The notes under the pieces: model-generated
Databases searched by the model: none
Told to the model about the DNA's origin: nothing
What the model saw: only the letters and a program-made list of their open reading frames with translations
Part shown: positions 5,840 to 6,563 of the stretch, in pieces
Layout of the letters: the number at the start of each line of letters is the position of its first letter
Position numbering within the stretch: the first letter of the stretch is position 1
Translations under genes and position numbers: made by a program
Assembly: GCA_003229995.1 (NCBI GenBank)
Contig: QIGJ01000369.1
Coordinates: 1 to 6,563, forward strand
Reading direction: 5' to 3'
Source: Gammaproteobacteria bacterium
GTDB taxonomy: Bacteria; Pseudomonadota; Gammaproteobacteria; SZUA-152
DNA: 6,563 nucleotides

Positions 5840-6491
5840 GGTACGTCATTTCTCACATTTATCCGTTTTCTGTTTACTGCTGGTTTTCAGCATCGGCCTC
5901 AGTGTACCCTGTCACGTTGCAAATGCCGCAACTAAAAATGCGCCGGTCATTCTCGTCATGGGAGACAGCTTGAGCGCCGGGTACAAAATACGCCTATCGG
6001 AAGGCTGGGTGGCATTGCTGGAAAAACGCCTAGCCATTGAGCATTTGCCGCATCGTGTGGTTAATGCCAGCATCAGTGGTGAAACCAGCAGCGGTGGACT
6101 CAACCGGTTCTCCGGGGTTCTGCGTACCCATCAACCGGAAATAGTCATCATCGAACTGGGAGCCAACGATGGATTACGTGGACTGCCATTATCGCTCATG
6201 CGAAAAAACCTGCAAGGCATGATCACCTCCGCGCAACAAAACGATGCAGATGTTTTGCTGGTGGGTATGCGTCTGCCACCCAATTACGGGCCACGTTACA
6301 CGCGGGGCTTTGCACAAGTTTTTGTCGAACTGGCCCGACAATATAAAACCGGTCTTGTGCCTTTTTTACTGAAAGGCGTCGCCACACAAGCTTCCCTGAT
6401 GCAAAACGACGGCCTGCACCCTACTGCTGCCGCACAAAGTCGAATACTGGATACCGTGTGGCCGCATCTGCTGCCCTTACTCAGTCGTTAA
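5838..6491 (+). CDS. tesA: TesA-type GDSL thioesterase/arylesterase, periplasmic
   Basis: A 217-aa SGNH/GDSL hydrolase close in length to E. coli TesA (about 208 aa), which hydrolyses acyl-CoA and other esters in the periplasm (thioesterase I / protease I / lysophospholipase L1). Residues 1-30 form a Sec signal peptide with a hydrophobic core (VFCLLLVFSIGLSV) and a likely cut after VANA. Block I GDSLSAGY gives the nucleophile Ser44. Block II SISGETS gives oxyanion Gly81. Block III GANDGLRG gives Asn110. Block V DGLHP gives Asp191 and His194 of the catalytic triad. MRLPPNYGPRY (144-154) parallels the substrate-loop region of E. coli TesA. ATG 5838 is the first possible start, with an in-frame TGA upstream, and it overlaps the divergent ybbA ATG. 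No clear ribosome-binding site precedes it. Its position beside ybbA–ybbP suggests the product works with that transporter. Confidence 0.95.
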   Translation: MVRHFSHLSVFCLLLVFSIGLSVPCHVANAATKNAPVILVMGDSLSAGYKIRLSEGWVALLEKRLAIEHLPHRVVNASISGETSSGGLNRFSGVLRTHQPEIVIIELGANDGLRGLPLSLMRKNLQGMITSAQQNDADVLLVGMRLPPNYGPRYTRGFAQVFVELARQYKTGLVPFLLKGVATQASLMQNDGLHPTAAAQSRILDTVWPHLLPLLSR

Positions 6492-6563
6492 GGAATGGAC
6501 ACGTAATAACTTCCCTGTTTGGCGCTCAGATTTAGTTCGTATTCGTTCGTTCTGATTGAGCAA
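6488..6563 (-). CDS. 3' end of an unrecognised gene running off the right edge
   Basis: On the minus strand, an open frame enters from the right edge and ends at TAA 6490-6488. The last 24 residues finish with NEYELNLSAKQGSYYVSIP, which reads like an ordinary protein C-terminus with alternating strand residues. The stop codon overlaps the tesA stop (6489-6491), so the two genes would be convergent and touch. Other frames here look less protein-like. I do not recognise the family, and 25 codons are too few to be sure it is coding. Confidence 0.4.
   Translation of the reverse strand, partial: CSIRTNEYELNLSAKQGSYYVSIP

Overview
This window reads as a bacterial chromosome segment, most likely from a gammaproteobacterium. 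The best clue is the right half, where a GDSL thioesterase (tesA) is transcribed divergently from an ATPase–permease pair (ybbA–ybbP), the layout known in Escherichia coli. The DUF3579, MIF-like and DUF4124 genes further left also suit gamma/betaproteobacteria. This assignment is inferred from gene content; there is no rRNA or other marker in the window. No tRNA, CRISPR array, insertion sequence or phage gene was seen.

Left end (1-689, minus strand): a membrane protein gene with N-terminal pentapeptide-like repeats runs off the left edge. It is broken by a perfect 22-bp tandem duplication at 351-394. Deleting one copy in silico restores one continuous reading frame that joins the conserved first membrane segment to the rest of the protein. 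This is the clearest anomaly in the window.

Next comes about 570 bp without a confident gene (690-1261). It holds a doubtful 83-codon minus-strand ORF, a 14-bp perfect palindrome, and a TATAAT box that probably serves the plus-strand genes to its right. An 18-codon open frame ends inside the start codon of the first of these genes.

Middle (1262-2497, plus strand): three small genes in a likely operon encode a DUF3579 protein, a macrophage-migration-inhibitory-factor/tautomerase-fold protein with the N-terminal proline base, and a membrane-anchored DUF4124 protein. The third gene ends only 3 bp from the convergent end of ybbP, with no terminator visible between them.

Right (2501-6491): ybbP and ybbA lie on the minus strand with ybbA upstream; the ybbA stop codon directly abuts the ybbP TTG start. 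tesA runs the other way. The tesA and ybbA start codons share two bases in a CATG, so each gene's upstream signals lie inside the other gene. In E. coli, YbbAP with TesA has been described as an inner-membrane ABC assembly that extracts hydrophobic molecules for periplasmic hydrolysis. The three proteins here keep the motifs needed for that role. At the right edge, the tail of an unrecognised minus-strand gene appears to overlap the tesA stop codon.

I do not see an undescribed multi-gene system. The points worth a second look are the duplication-disrupted pentapeptide gene, the shared tesA/ybbA start site, and the short upstream ORF before the DUF3579 gene.
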